A stretch of DNA of 5,414 nt from Flavobacteriaceae bacterium (GTDB lineage: Bacteria > Bacteroidota > Bacteroidia > Flavobacteriales > Flavobacteriaceae): assembly GCA_016763715.1 (NCBI GenBank), contig JAESTG010000166.1, positions 1-5,414 of the forward strand. Direction: 5' to 3'. The position numbers and the translations under genes are program-made. Positions 1 through 5,414 of this stretch are shown here, piece after piece. The notes beneath the pieces are model-generated. The model had not been told where the DNA came from. It made no database searches and saw nothing but the letters and a program-made list of their open reading frames with translations. How positions within the stretch are numbered: the stretch's first letter is position 1; every line of letters starts with the position of its first letter.

Positions 1-250
1 AACAATAAACGCAACCATGCTCACAACCCTGATATGGATTTGCTGAATAGCTCATTCCAACGTCTGGGCTATCTACTTTATTGACGAAAGTCTTCGGAAA
101 AACATCAAGATATTTGGTTTTATTGTGGTCGGCTATTTCACCTTCGGCTTCACAAAAATTGAGGAACTCATCCAATACTTCATGTTTGAGTTCAAAAAAG
201 CGATTGTGTATCTTTTTTTGGGCACCACGACCCTTGATACTATGAGACAT
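1..250 (-). CDS. PA0069-family radical SAM protein, N-terminal part (cut by window edge)
   Basis: Reading leftward from ATG at 250-248, 83 codons stay open to the window edge. The protein starts MSHSIKGRGAQKKIHNRFFE and ends with NPYQGCEHGCVYC, which contains the radical SAM CxxxCxxC motif at Cys76, Cys80 and Cys83. These three cysteines bind the [4Fe-4S] cluster that cleaves S-adenosylmethionine. The KGRGAQ...NRF opening and the NPYxGCxHGCxYC motif are typical of the PA0069/Rv2578c-type radical SAM proteins, distant relatives of spore photoproduct lyase; their substrate is not established. The frame is open upstream as far as a TAG near 323, but the only earlier start-like codon is a TTG lying inside a promoter-like element (278-285), so the ATG at 250 is preferred. 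No Shine-Dalgarno sequence is visible. The stop and most of the barrel lie outside the window. The family call is from motif recognition; it is firm for radical SAM and good for the subfamily. Confidence 0.88.
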   Translation of the reverse strand, partial: MSHSIKGRGAQKKIHNRFFELKHEVLDEFLNFCEAEGEIADHNKTKYLDVFPKTFVNKVDSPDVGMSYSANPYQGCEHGCVYC

Positions 251-277
251 AAAAGACTTTGAGGCGGGAAGGTGCTT

Positions 278-285
278 CAAAGTTA
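278..285 (-). promoter_or_regulatory. Bacteroidota-type -7 promoter element for the radical SAM gene
   Basis: The minus strand reads TAACTTTG, an exact match to the Bacteroidota -7 consensus TAnnTTTG, ending 27 bases before the ATG at 250. Initiation a few bases downstream would give a 5' leader of about 20 bases. I see no clear TTTG-type -33 element at the expected distance; that space is instead taken by the near-palindromic repeat at 296-308. An eight-base element with four free or frequent positions can occur by chance, so this is a plausible rather than proven promoter. It would allow transcription independent of the broken gene upstream. Confidence 0.45.
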
Positions 286-295
286 ATTTATTATC

Positions 296-329
296 GGAAT
301 AATTCCTAGTTAATTTGGACTAATTCCTA
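296..329. repeat. two 13-base near-palindromic direct repeats 21 bases apart (possible operator)
   Basis: On the plus strand GGAATAATTCCTA (296-308) is repeated as GGACTAATTCCTA (317-329), differing at one base. The first copy contains a perfect 5-1-5 palindrome, GGAATAATTCC; the second has the same dyad with one mismatch. The repeat period of 21 bases equals two helical turns, so two dimeric regulators would sit on the same face of the DNA. The left copy lies about 10 bases upstream of the putative -7 element of the radical SAM gene; the right copy lies inside the last codons of the broken gene, whose stop is at 310-312. The repeats are seen directly; a regulatory role is inference, and AT-rich sequence makes chance similarity possible. 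Confidence 0.4.
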
Positions 330-1906
330 TAGAAGAAAATTTAATTATCTGGGGTCCTTCAGAGTGATCAATTTCAATTAAATAATCTGATTCATTCATC
401 TTCAGACTAAAACGAACATTTGCTTTCGCTTCAACAGATATGTTGTATTGATTGCTTTCATAAGATAAATCCCATTACTCGAAATGGTTACTGTAAAGAG
501 CCTTTGCTGTGATGACGGCCATTTTGACGTGAATTTGTCACGACCATCAGACATACGGGTAATCTCTGGGTCTGTATTGAACAGTATTTTTGTACCGTTA
601 CCTATAATAAACGAAGCGAATGAATAGTTGCTAATTTCTGACCTGTTTCCGGTTTTTGTCGCTTATTGATATTTCTGGACCAAACTGCTTCTCCATTGGC
701 ATCGATTTTAAAGGACATTATATCCGAATATTCGTTCCGAGTTGTAGTTAAACCATAGGTTGAATTTACGGTTCTAGAATACTCTTCTGTGTTAAAAATA
801 ATTCCACCGTCATCAGTAAAACCGAACGTACGAAGCGTCACATATTTTGCTCCTTTCTCATTATCCTTGCCATACTTGTCCAACTGAAATTGTTTTTTAA
901 AAAGACTGTATTTTGAATCCGAAATTGACATGTTGTTTTTATCAATTTTAAACCGAACGGTTCCAACTTGTTGCTGCTGTTTAAGGAGTTTGCCAAAATC
1001 ATCAGAATACAACCCAAAACAATAAGCGAATTCACCATCAATTAACATCGCTAGGCTGTTCACAAATTTATCTTGTAATTGAAGTGATGCGTACTTAACC
1101 TGGTCTTTACTGAGTTGAACCAATTGGCAGCTATAGTTTGGTTTTCTTTTTTTTATTTCAACCATCCCATCGTCAGGATACAGTTTTCCCAGCAAGTAAA
1201 TTTTACCGTTGTTGTCAAGTATTACTTGTTGGATTAAAATCACCTTTTTAGATTGTGAATTTCCTTTATTGGAATTTTTTTCGAAAACTGTATGTGTCTA
1301 TAATTCTTCAAAATTTGCCCGGAATGTTTTTACATAAAAACTAAGACCCCGTTTTTCTTTTTTATATAGTTGAAGGGCAAAAATTTTCTTGTTCTCTGAA
1401 ATTATTACATCTCCAAAATTAAAAATCCTGAGGGTCCCGAAATCAAGTTCTTTCCGAATGCCGTAATGATCGTATTTTTTTATTTCAGCACGATCAATCG
1501 ATATCAATTCCGTTTCAGAAATAGAAAAATCAGATTTTTTTAACTGTAGCTCAACAAAACCATATCTTTTTTCTTTTTGTATATATCTGAATTCTATTAA
1601 CCGTACCTCATCTTCAAACAAAAACATGCCTCTTAGCTCACTGTTATTTATTTCCAATGATGTCTTTTTCAAAAGATTCAGGTTCTTGTCATAGTGCTCT
1701 AGATAATATCCTTTAGGTGCAGCATAGCTTGAAAGAAAATCCCGTACTATGTAAATATCCCCATTAGAATCTTCTTCAGCAAACAAAAGAGAAGTCTTAA
1801 ATTTTTCTTCATTAAAAATCTCACTAGTAATTGTGGATACAGATAAATCTTGAGCTAAAAGATTACTGTAAATTAATAACAAAATGGAAATCAAAAGCAG
1901 TCTCAT
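310..1906 (-). pseudogene. broken gene for a secreted, probably beta-propeller protein (one stop, two frameshifts)
   Basis: The gene starts at ATG 1906-1904 with a signal peptide (MRLLLISILLLIYSNLLA, cut before Gln19) and ends at TAA 312-310. An in-frame TAG at 1300-1298 follows codon 202, after ...RANFEEL; the same frame continues as THTVFEKNSNKG into a 213-codon open stretch starting at GTG 1243. Near 653-657 the frame shifts by -1: after ...WSRNINKRQ the sense moves to KTGNRSEISNYSFASFIIGN. Near 471-473 it shifts again by -1: ...FTVTISSNG continues as DLSYESNQYNISVEAKANV and runs to ...SIGISPN and the stop. Restoring one base at each shift gives 1599 bases, exactly 533 codons. Repeated patterns such as EEDSNGDIYIV, LDNNGKIYLLG, FTDDGGIIFNTEE and IIGNGTKILFN, spaced through the protein, resemble successive propeller blades of Bacteroidota hypothetical exported proteins; I do not know the function. 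A promoter-like element remains upstream. Most likely a decaying gene; sequence error is the alternative. Confidence 0.82.
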
Positions 1907-1931
1907 TTGGCCGTCTCTTTTAAGATAATAT

Positions 1932-1939
1932 CAAACATA
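1932..1939 (-). promoter_or_regulatory. Bacteroidota-type -7 promoter element for the broken exported-protein gene
   Basis: The minus strand reads TATGTTTG, an exact TAnnTTTG match, ending 25 bases before the ATG at 1906 and lying in the 60-base gap after the enoyl-CoA hydratase gene. A TTG about 15 bases further upstream (1957-1955) could be a -33 element, but the spacing is a little short. The predicted 5' leader would be about 20 bases. If real, the broken gene kept its own promoter. Chance occurrence in AT-rich DNA cannot be excluded. Confidence 0.42.
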
Positions 1940-1966
1940 GAAGTTTTTAACTAACAATTGCCGGCC

Positions 1967-2749
1967 TTATTTACCTGGAAAGTCAGGCTTCTTTTTGTTT
2001 AAAAAGGCTTGTGTCCCTTCTTGGAAATCTGCTGTGCCGAAGCATTTGCCAAAGGCAGTAATTTCAGCGTCAAACCCATTTTCTCCCTCTTCATAACCCG
2101 CATTTATGGCGATGATAGCGGCAGCGATTGCCATGGAAGAATTACGCATAATTTTACCCGCAATCTTTTGAGTTAGTGGTAGCAGCTCTTCGGGAGTTGT
2201 GACATAATTTACTAATCCATATTGGAGTGCTTGTTGGGCATCGATCATTTGTGCAGACATGATTAATTCCATTGCGCGTCCTTTTCCAATAAGTTGTGGT
2301 AAACGTTGTGTTCCACCGTATCCTGGAATCACGCCTAGAGAGACTTCTGGGAGTCCCATTTTTGCATTATCACTTGCCAATCGAAAATGTGCAGCCATAG
2401 CCAATTCAAGCCCGCCGCCTAAGGCAAACCCATTAACCGCAGCTATAACAGGAGTCGATAAATGAGCCACAAAATCAAATAGCAAAGCCTGTCCTTGTGC
2501 GGCCAAGTGCTCTCCTTGAGATACAGAGTAATCAGCAAATTCGCGAATATCAGCTCCTGCTACAAAAGCTTTTTCACCACTACCCGTAACGATAATTACT
2601 TTGGTGCCACGATCTTTATCGGCTTCTTTAAAAGCCTCATGAAGCTCTTCAATAGTAGCCTTGTTTAAGGCATTCAACTTGGATGGACGATTAATAGTTA
2701 TGGTAGTGATGCCATTATCAAAATGGCTCAAAATGTTTTCGTAATTCAT
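1967..2749 (-). CDS. enoyl-CoA hydratase (crotonase family)
   Basis: This 260-residue cytoplasmic protein is full length for the crotonase family and very probably adds water to trans-2-enoyl-CoA (short-chain, crotonyl-CoA-like substrates) to give 3-hydroxyacyl-CoA. The family signature is IAAVNGFALGGGLELAMAA at about 102-120. Both catalytic acids of true hydratases are present: Glu115 in GGGLE and Glu135 in LPEVSLG. The oxyanion-hole segments are AGADI (64-68) and the GGG at 111-113, and GVIPGYGGTQRLPQLIG (139-155) follows as expected. The C-terminus KKKPDFPGK is also typical. The ATG start at 2749 places the NITTITINRP-type first strand at the usual distance from the N-terminus. The gene follows the histidine kinase after 76 bases and precedes the broken gene by 60; no other fatty-acid or CoA gene is in view, so its pathway (beta-oxidation, butanoate or polyhydroxyalkanoate-linked) cannot be fixed. 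The retained glutamates argue against an isomerase-only or decarboxylase role. Confidence 0.93.
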   Translation of the reverse strand: MNYENILSHFDNGITTITINRPSKLNALNKATIEELHEAFKEADKDRGTKVIIVTGSGEKAFVAGADIREFADYSVSQGEHLAAQGQALLFDFVAHLSTPVIAAVNGFALGGGLELAMAAHFRLASDNAKMGLPEVSLGVIPGYGGTQRLPQLIGKGRAMELIMSAQMIDAQQALQYGLVNYVTTPEELLPLTQKIAGKIMRNSSMAIAAAIIAINAGYEEGENGFDAEITAFGKCFGTADFQEGTQAFLNKKKPDFPGK

Positions 2750-2825
2750 GGTGCTAGTCTTAGGAAGATTATAATCGCAATGTACTTAAAGGAATATGTA
2801 ATTCAAAGCTAGGTGTCTTAAAAAC

Positions 2826-4286
2826 CTACACGTATCTTGGGATGTCTACACGAAATGTTGTGCCTAGTCCTTCTTCCGATTTGAAGGTGATATTTCCATT
2901 GTAGGTCTCCATGATATTTTTCACCATGGCAAGCCCAAGCCCCATACCACTGCTTTTGGTTGTAAATTTAGGCTCAAACACTTTCGTTTTGTTTTCTTCG
3001 GAAATACCCTTGCCATTATCTTTTACGGTAATGGACGCCCAATCCCCGTCGGTGAATACGTGTACTTCAATTTTAGGGTTTTCTGGCTGATTTTGTTCTA
3101 TGGCCTGAATGCTGTTTTTTATCAAGTTGGTCACCACACGAATAAGTTGAGTTCTATCAAATTTTGAAGTGATTTCTTTTTCTTCCGAAGTGAAAAATAT
3201 ATAATCCTCGTTGAATATATCTAGCGTCAATTTGGTTATTCGAACTACGTTTAATGTCTCATCTTGTTGAGCAGGCATATCAGCATAGGTGGAGAATGCA
3301 GAAGCAGTTGAGCTCATTGTATCTATTTGTTGAATAAGCGTATTGCTATATTCACTTAGTTTTTCGTGAATTTGTTCGTCATTGGGGTCAAATTTTCTTT
3401 GGAAACTTTGAACGGTTAGACGCATGGGAGTGAGAGGGTTTTTAATTTCATGTGCTACCTGTTTCGCCATCTCTCGCCAAGCCGCTTCCCGTTCATTGGC
3501 TGCTAATTGTGCAGCACTGCTTTCCAACTCATCGATCATTCCGTTATAGGCTAATACTAAATTGGAGATTTCTTGCGTCATATTTTCATCCAATGTAATT
3601 TTTTCATTGCGCTTATTGAGACGTGTTTCGTTAATTTTTTCGCTTACATGATTGAGCGATCGTGTAATGTATTTTGAAAGAAAATAAGCCAATGCGATAG
3701 CGACAAGTAGTGTAAAGAAGTAGGCTACGCCCATTCGGTACAAATATTCCTTAAGTTCTTTATTAATGAAATCGTCGTCTTCAATATAAGGAAGGTTAAG
3801 AATTGCTAAAGGTTTAAATGAGGCGTCTGTAATGTATGAATAGGATGATTGGTATTTCTGCCCACCTTCTTCAAAACTTTCCAGAAAACGCTTGTCTGAA
3901 GAGTTTTCCAGTTCATCTAAAATAGTTCTCGGTAAGCGCGCTTGTGAAGTATCTTTCAGAAAAGATGCCTTGGACGATTTTAGAAGTTTCCCTTCCAAGT
4001 CGTACAGATAAATATCTAGTCTGTTGACGTCTTTAATTTCGTAAATCTTATTTTTAAATATCAGAGGAATTTTATCCGTTTCAACTGGGTACGTTGTGTT
4101 TTTTAAAACATATTCAATGTTTTTCGTAATGGCAAGTTCCTTCCGTTGGAGTCGCTCTCTGTGGTAATCTTTGGCTTCCTCACGGTATTGATAAATGGTT
4201 ACAATAGCAATGAGGATGGACGCAACGACCACCAATAATAACATGGATAAAAATATTCGAAAACGAAGAGACTTGCTAAGCTTCAT
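2826..4286 (-). CDS. NtrY-like membrane sensor histidine kinase
   Basis: This 486-residue inner-membrane kinase should sense a signal outside the cytoplasm, phosphorylate its own histidine and pass the phosphate to a response regulator. In order: TM1 at about 11-32; a roughly 150-residue periplasmic sensor region (33-184) with no motif I can name, though LDIYLYDLEGKLLKSS looks like a PAS/Cache-type strand pair; TM2 at about 185-204; a HAMP-like linker (205-257); the H-box AHEIKNPLTPMRL with phospho-acceptor His279, the NtrY-like form; an N-box with Asn387 and Asn391 in TNLIKNSIQAIE; G1 DNGKGI at 423-428; F-box VFEPKFTTKSSG; and G2 GMGLGLAM at 447-454. All residues needed for ATP binding and autophosphorylation are present. 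It ends with TAG, 76 bases before the enoyl-CoA hydratase start, and begins 69 bases after hemJ. No response regulator gene adjoins it within the window; NtrX-type sigma-54 activators are the usual partners of this kinase type. Confidence 0.94.
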   Translation of the reverse strand: MKLSKSLRFRIFLSMLLLVVVASILIAIVTIYQYREEAKDYHRERLQRKELAITKNIEYVLKNTTYPVETDKIPLIFKNKIYEIKDVNRLDIYLYDLEGKLLKSSKASFLKDTSQARLPRTILDELENSSDKRFLESFEEGGQKYQSSYSYITDASFKPLAILNLPYIEDDDFINKELKEYLYRMGVAYFFTLLVAIALAYFLSKYITRSLNHVSEKINETRLNKRNEKITLDENMTQEISNLVLAYNGMIDELESSAAQLAANEREAAWREMAKQVAHEIKNPLTPMRLTVQSFQRKFDPNDEQIHEKLSEYSNTLIQQIDTMSSTASAFSTYADMPAQQDETLNVVRITKLTLDIFNEDYIFFTSEEKEITSKFDRTQLIRVVTNLIKNSIQAIEQNQPENPKIEVHVFTDGDWASITVKDNGKGISEENKTKVFEPKFTTKSSGMGLGLAMVKNIMETYNGNITFKSEEGLGTTFRVDIPRYV

Positions 4287-4355
4287 GCATTGTTTTTATG
4301 CTACGGAAGATAGCAATAATTAAGCCAATTGTAATTGCTGAACCCTGAATCAGAG

Positions 4356-4889
4356 TTATTTTTCACGAAGGCGTTTGTAGAATTTAAAGCCCAACATAAT
4401 CAAAATGGCAAACAATATAATGCCTAGGGTTCCATAAATCCAGTTGACCGCATTTTTCAGAATAACCAAAAAAACAATGGCAAATAGTGGAATTGTGGCG
4501 CCTTCATTGAACAAACGCATAAAATTGGATGAATGGCGTACTTCGTCCTTTTGCAATTGAGCAAAAATTTTGTGACATTTTAGATGATAGATAATTAAAA
4601 GTCCCACAAACCCCAATTTCACTTGCATCCATGCATCGGCAATAAAGAAAGGTCGAAGTATGAGCAGCCAAACCGCAAAGCCAATGGCCAAAATCATAGA
4701 TGGCCAGGTAATGATATACCAGAGGCGTTTTGCCATGATTTTGAATTGATCTCCTAATATTTCCTTATCGGGAGAAGGTTTTTGAGAGGCCTCTATTTGG
4801 TATATAAATAGCCGTACTATATAGAATAACCCAGCGAACCAAGTGATTACAAATATGAGGTGAAGCGATTTTACGTAGTCATATACCAT
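4356..4889 (-). CDS. hemJ: HemJ, protoporphyrinogen IX oxidase (CopD/UPF0093 family membrane protein)
   Basis: HemJ oxidises protoporphyrinogen IX to protoporphyrin IX, the step before iron insertion in haem synthesis, in the cytoplasmic membrane. The protein has 177 residues, close to the usual HemJ length, and about five hydrophobic segments at roughly 7-28, 57-78, 86-104, 131-147 and 150-169. Family features seen are the opening VKSLHLIFVITWFAGLFYIV with His10, RLWYIITWPSMILA after the first loop, the WMQVKLGFVGLLIIYH segment with Lys91 and His102, and FNEGATIPLF before the fourth segment. His10 and the WxQxKL lysine are the positions that mark this family as distinct from copper-export CopD. 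The ATG at 4889 is the only start that keeps His10 and the first membrane segment. A -7-type promoter element lies only seven bases upstream. No other haem gene is in the window, so the job is assigned from sequence, not context. The broader CopD label is the fallback. Confidence 0.87.
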   Translation of the reverse strand: MVYDYVKSLHLIFVITWFAGLFYIVRLFIYQIEASQKPSPDKEILGDQFKIMAKRLWYIITWPSMILAIGFAVWLLILRPFFIADAWMQVKLGFVGLLIIYHLKCHKIFAQLQKDEVRHSSNFMRLFNEGATIPLFAIVFLVILKNAVNWIYGTLGIILFAILIMLGFKFYKRLREK

Positions 4890-4896
4890 AGGGTGA

Positions 4897-4904
4897 CAAA
4901 GGTA
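4897..4904 (-). promoter_or_regulatory. Bacteroidota-type -7 promoter element immediately before hemJ
   Basis: The minus strand reads TACCTTTG, an exact TAnnTTTG match, followed by TCACCCT and then the hemJ ATG at 4889. With initiation about five to seven bases downstream of the element, the transcript would have almost no 5' leader. No clear -33 TTTG is visible; the upstream 26 bases hold a run of seven A's and GGACCCC. It lies in the 42-base gap after the stop of the upstream VPS10-like gene, so hemJ could be transcribed both from here and by read-through. Confidence 0.45.
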
Positions 4905-4931
4905 GCTAAAATGGGGTCCTTTTTTTAATTT

Positions 4932-5414
4932 CTACTTTTCATCTTCTACAAAAAGGTAATTCAGATTTAGAGAATTGAACTCGGCATTGAACTTTGCAAT
5001 TTCATCTGAAATCAATTTATCAAACTTCACCAACTCAGTATTTATTTGTTGCGAAAGCTCATTCTTTACAGCAATATCTTGTTGGGTAGGCGGAAAATCG
5101 TCCATACTTACTAGGCTATTTAAATGCGCTAATTTGTTGGTTAATTTAATTGGAAAGTTTAAAGGATCTTGGCCACTTCTATTCTTTGTTTGGTATAAAG
5201 TCTTTTCTATTTCTGAAAATTGGTCGCTTAGGGTTTTAGCTTTTTCAACCAAATCTTTTACTTGTTCGTTGTCTTTATATTGTTTCTGAAAAGCACCTAA
5301 CTGCTCATTAATTTTTCGAATCTTTTTAATGGATTTATGAGCTTTATCTACGGTTTTATTAATATCGGTCACAAAATCAAACTGTCGTTGCATTCCAGCC
5401 AAATCAGTTTCCGC
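4932..5414 (-). CDS. sortilin/VPS10-like BNR-repeat protein ('glycosyl hydrolase'), C-terminal part (cut by window edge)
   Basis: The frame is open from the window edge (first codons AETDLAGMQRQFDF) to TAG at 4934-4932, giving 160 residues. There is no reason to start it at the TTG at 5402 or the ATG at 5393, because the frame runs straight out of the window. The segment is highly charged and mostly helical: a long helix pair with heptad-like spacing (about 15-75), then GQDPLNFPIKLTNKLAHLNSLV, a PPT turn, and a second helical stretch ending NLNYLFVEDEK. This DPLNFPIKLxNKLA...PT arrangement is how the large (about 1000-residue) Bacteroidota exported proteins with VPS10/sortilin, WD40/BNR-like propellers end. 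Those proteins are commonly annotated as glycosyl hydrolases without biochemical proof. The propellers themselves are outside the window, so the call rests on recognising the tail only. Confidence 0.72.
   Translation of the reverse strand, partial: AETDLAGMQRQFDFVTDINKTVDKAHKSIKKIRKINEQLGAFQKQYKDNEQVKDLVEKAKTLSDQFSEIEKTLYQTKNRSGQDPLNFPIKLTNKLAHLNSLVSMDDFPPTQQDIAVKNELSQQINTELVKFDKLISDEIAKFNAEFNSLNLNYLFVEDEK

Noticed and set aside
349..359. GGGGTCCTT occurs both here and at 4913-4921
   Set aside because: A nine-base match in different contexts (coding end versus intergenic) with no further flanking similarity; chance.
838..1041. Minus-strand 67-codon open frame
   Set aside because: It overlaps the clearly coding frame of the broken exported-protein gene in another phase.
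2259..2465. Plus-strand 68-codon open frame
   Set aside because: It lies opposite the conserved core of the enoyl-CoA hydratase gene and its translation resembles no protein; a shadow frame.
2777..2807. Possible promoter before the enoyl-CoA hydratase: TTTG, 19 bases, then TACATTGC (minus strand)
   Set aside because: The -33-like TTTG and the spacing fit, but the -7 part misses TAnnTTTG at its last two positions; too weak to list as a feature.
4287..4355. Gap before the histidine kinase, with TATCTTCC and the short arms AGCAAT...ATTGCT
   Set aside because: Neither a full TAnnTTTG element nor a stable hairpin; it reads as an ordinary spacer.
4341..4357. Seven-base hairpin AACTCTG-ATT-CAGGGTT overlapping the hemJ stop codon (minus strand)
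   Set aside because: One pair is a G-T wobble and no run of T's follows, so it does not look like an intrinsic terminator.
4975..5289. Plus-strand 104-codon open frame
   Set aside because: Opposite strand of the VPS10-like coding region, low-complexity translation with many Cys, Ser and Phe; a shadow frame.

Overview
The window looks like an ordinary, AT-rich stretch of a Bacteroidota chromosome, most likely Flavobacteriia. The evidence is protein character (a signal peptide ending in LLA|Q, a HemJ/CopD protein starting with the KSLHLIFVITWFAGLFY pattern, a sortilin/VPS10-type C-terminus), the absence of Shine-Dalgarno sequences before the starts, and three matches to the Bacteroidota -7 promoter element TAnnTTTG. 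No species can be named from the sequence alone.

All six genes read on the minus strand, so in transcription order from the right: (1) 5414-4932, the C-terminal 160 residues of a sortilin/VPS10-like BNR-repeat protein, cut by the window edge; (2) 4889-4356, HemJ, the membrane protoporphyrinogen IX oxidase of haem synthesis; (3) 4286-2826, a two-TM NtrY-like sensor histidine kinase with all catalytic boxes but no response regulator in view; (4) 2749-1967, a crotonase-family enoyl-CoA hydratase with both catalytic glutamates; (5) 1906-310, a secreted, probably beta-propeller protein that is broken by one in-frame TAG and two -1 frameshifts; (6) 250-1, the N-terminal 83 residues of a PA0069-family radical SAM protein, cut just after its CxxxCxxC cluster motif. 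Gaps between genes are only 42 to 76 bases, so there is no gene-free stretch over 300 bases. No tRNA, rRNA, CRISPR array or mobile element was seen.

The genes do not form one obvious pathway; they look like a loose same-strand run of housekeeping genes with several internal promoters. The most informative observation is gene 5. Simple ORF calling splits it into two hypothetical proteins plus an apparently empty 600-base left end, but the reading frames join into one 532-codon gene once three lesions are allowed for. Its neighbours are intact, which favours real gene decay over poor sequence. A second, weaker observation is a pair of 13-base near-palindromic repeats exactly 21 bases apart just upstream of the radical SAM promoter, possibly an operator. 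I found no convincing undescribed multi-gene system here.
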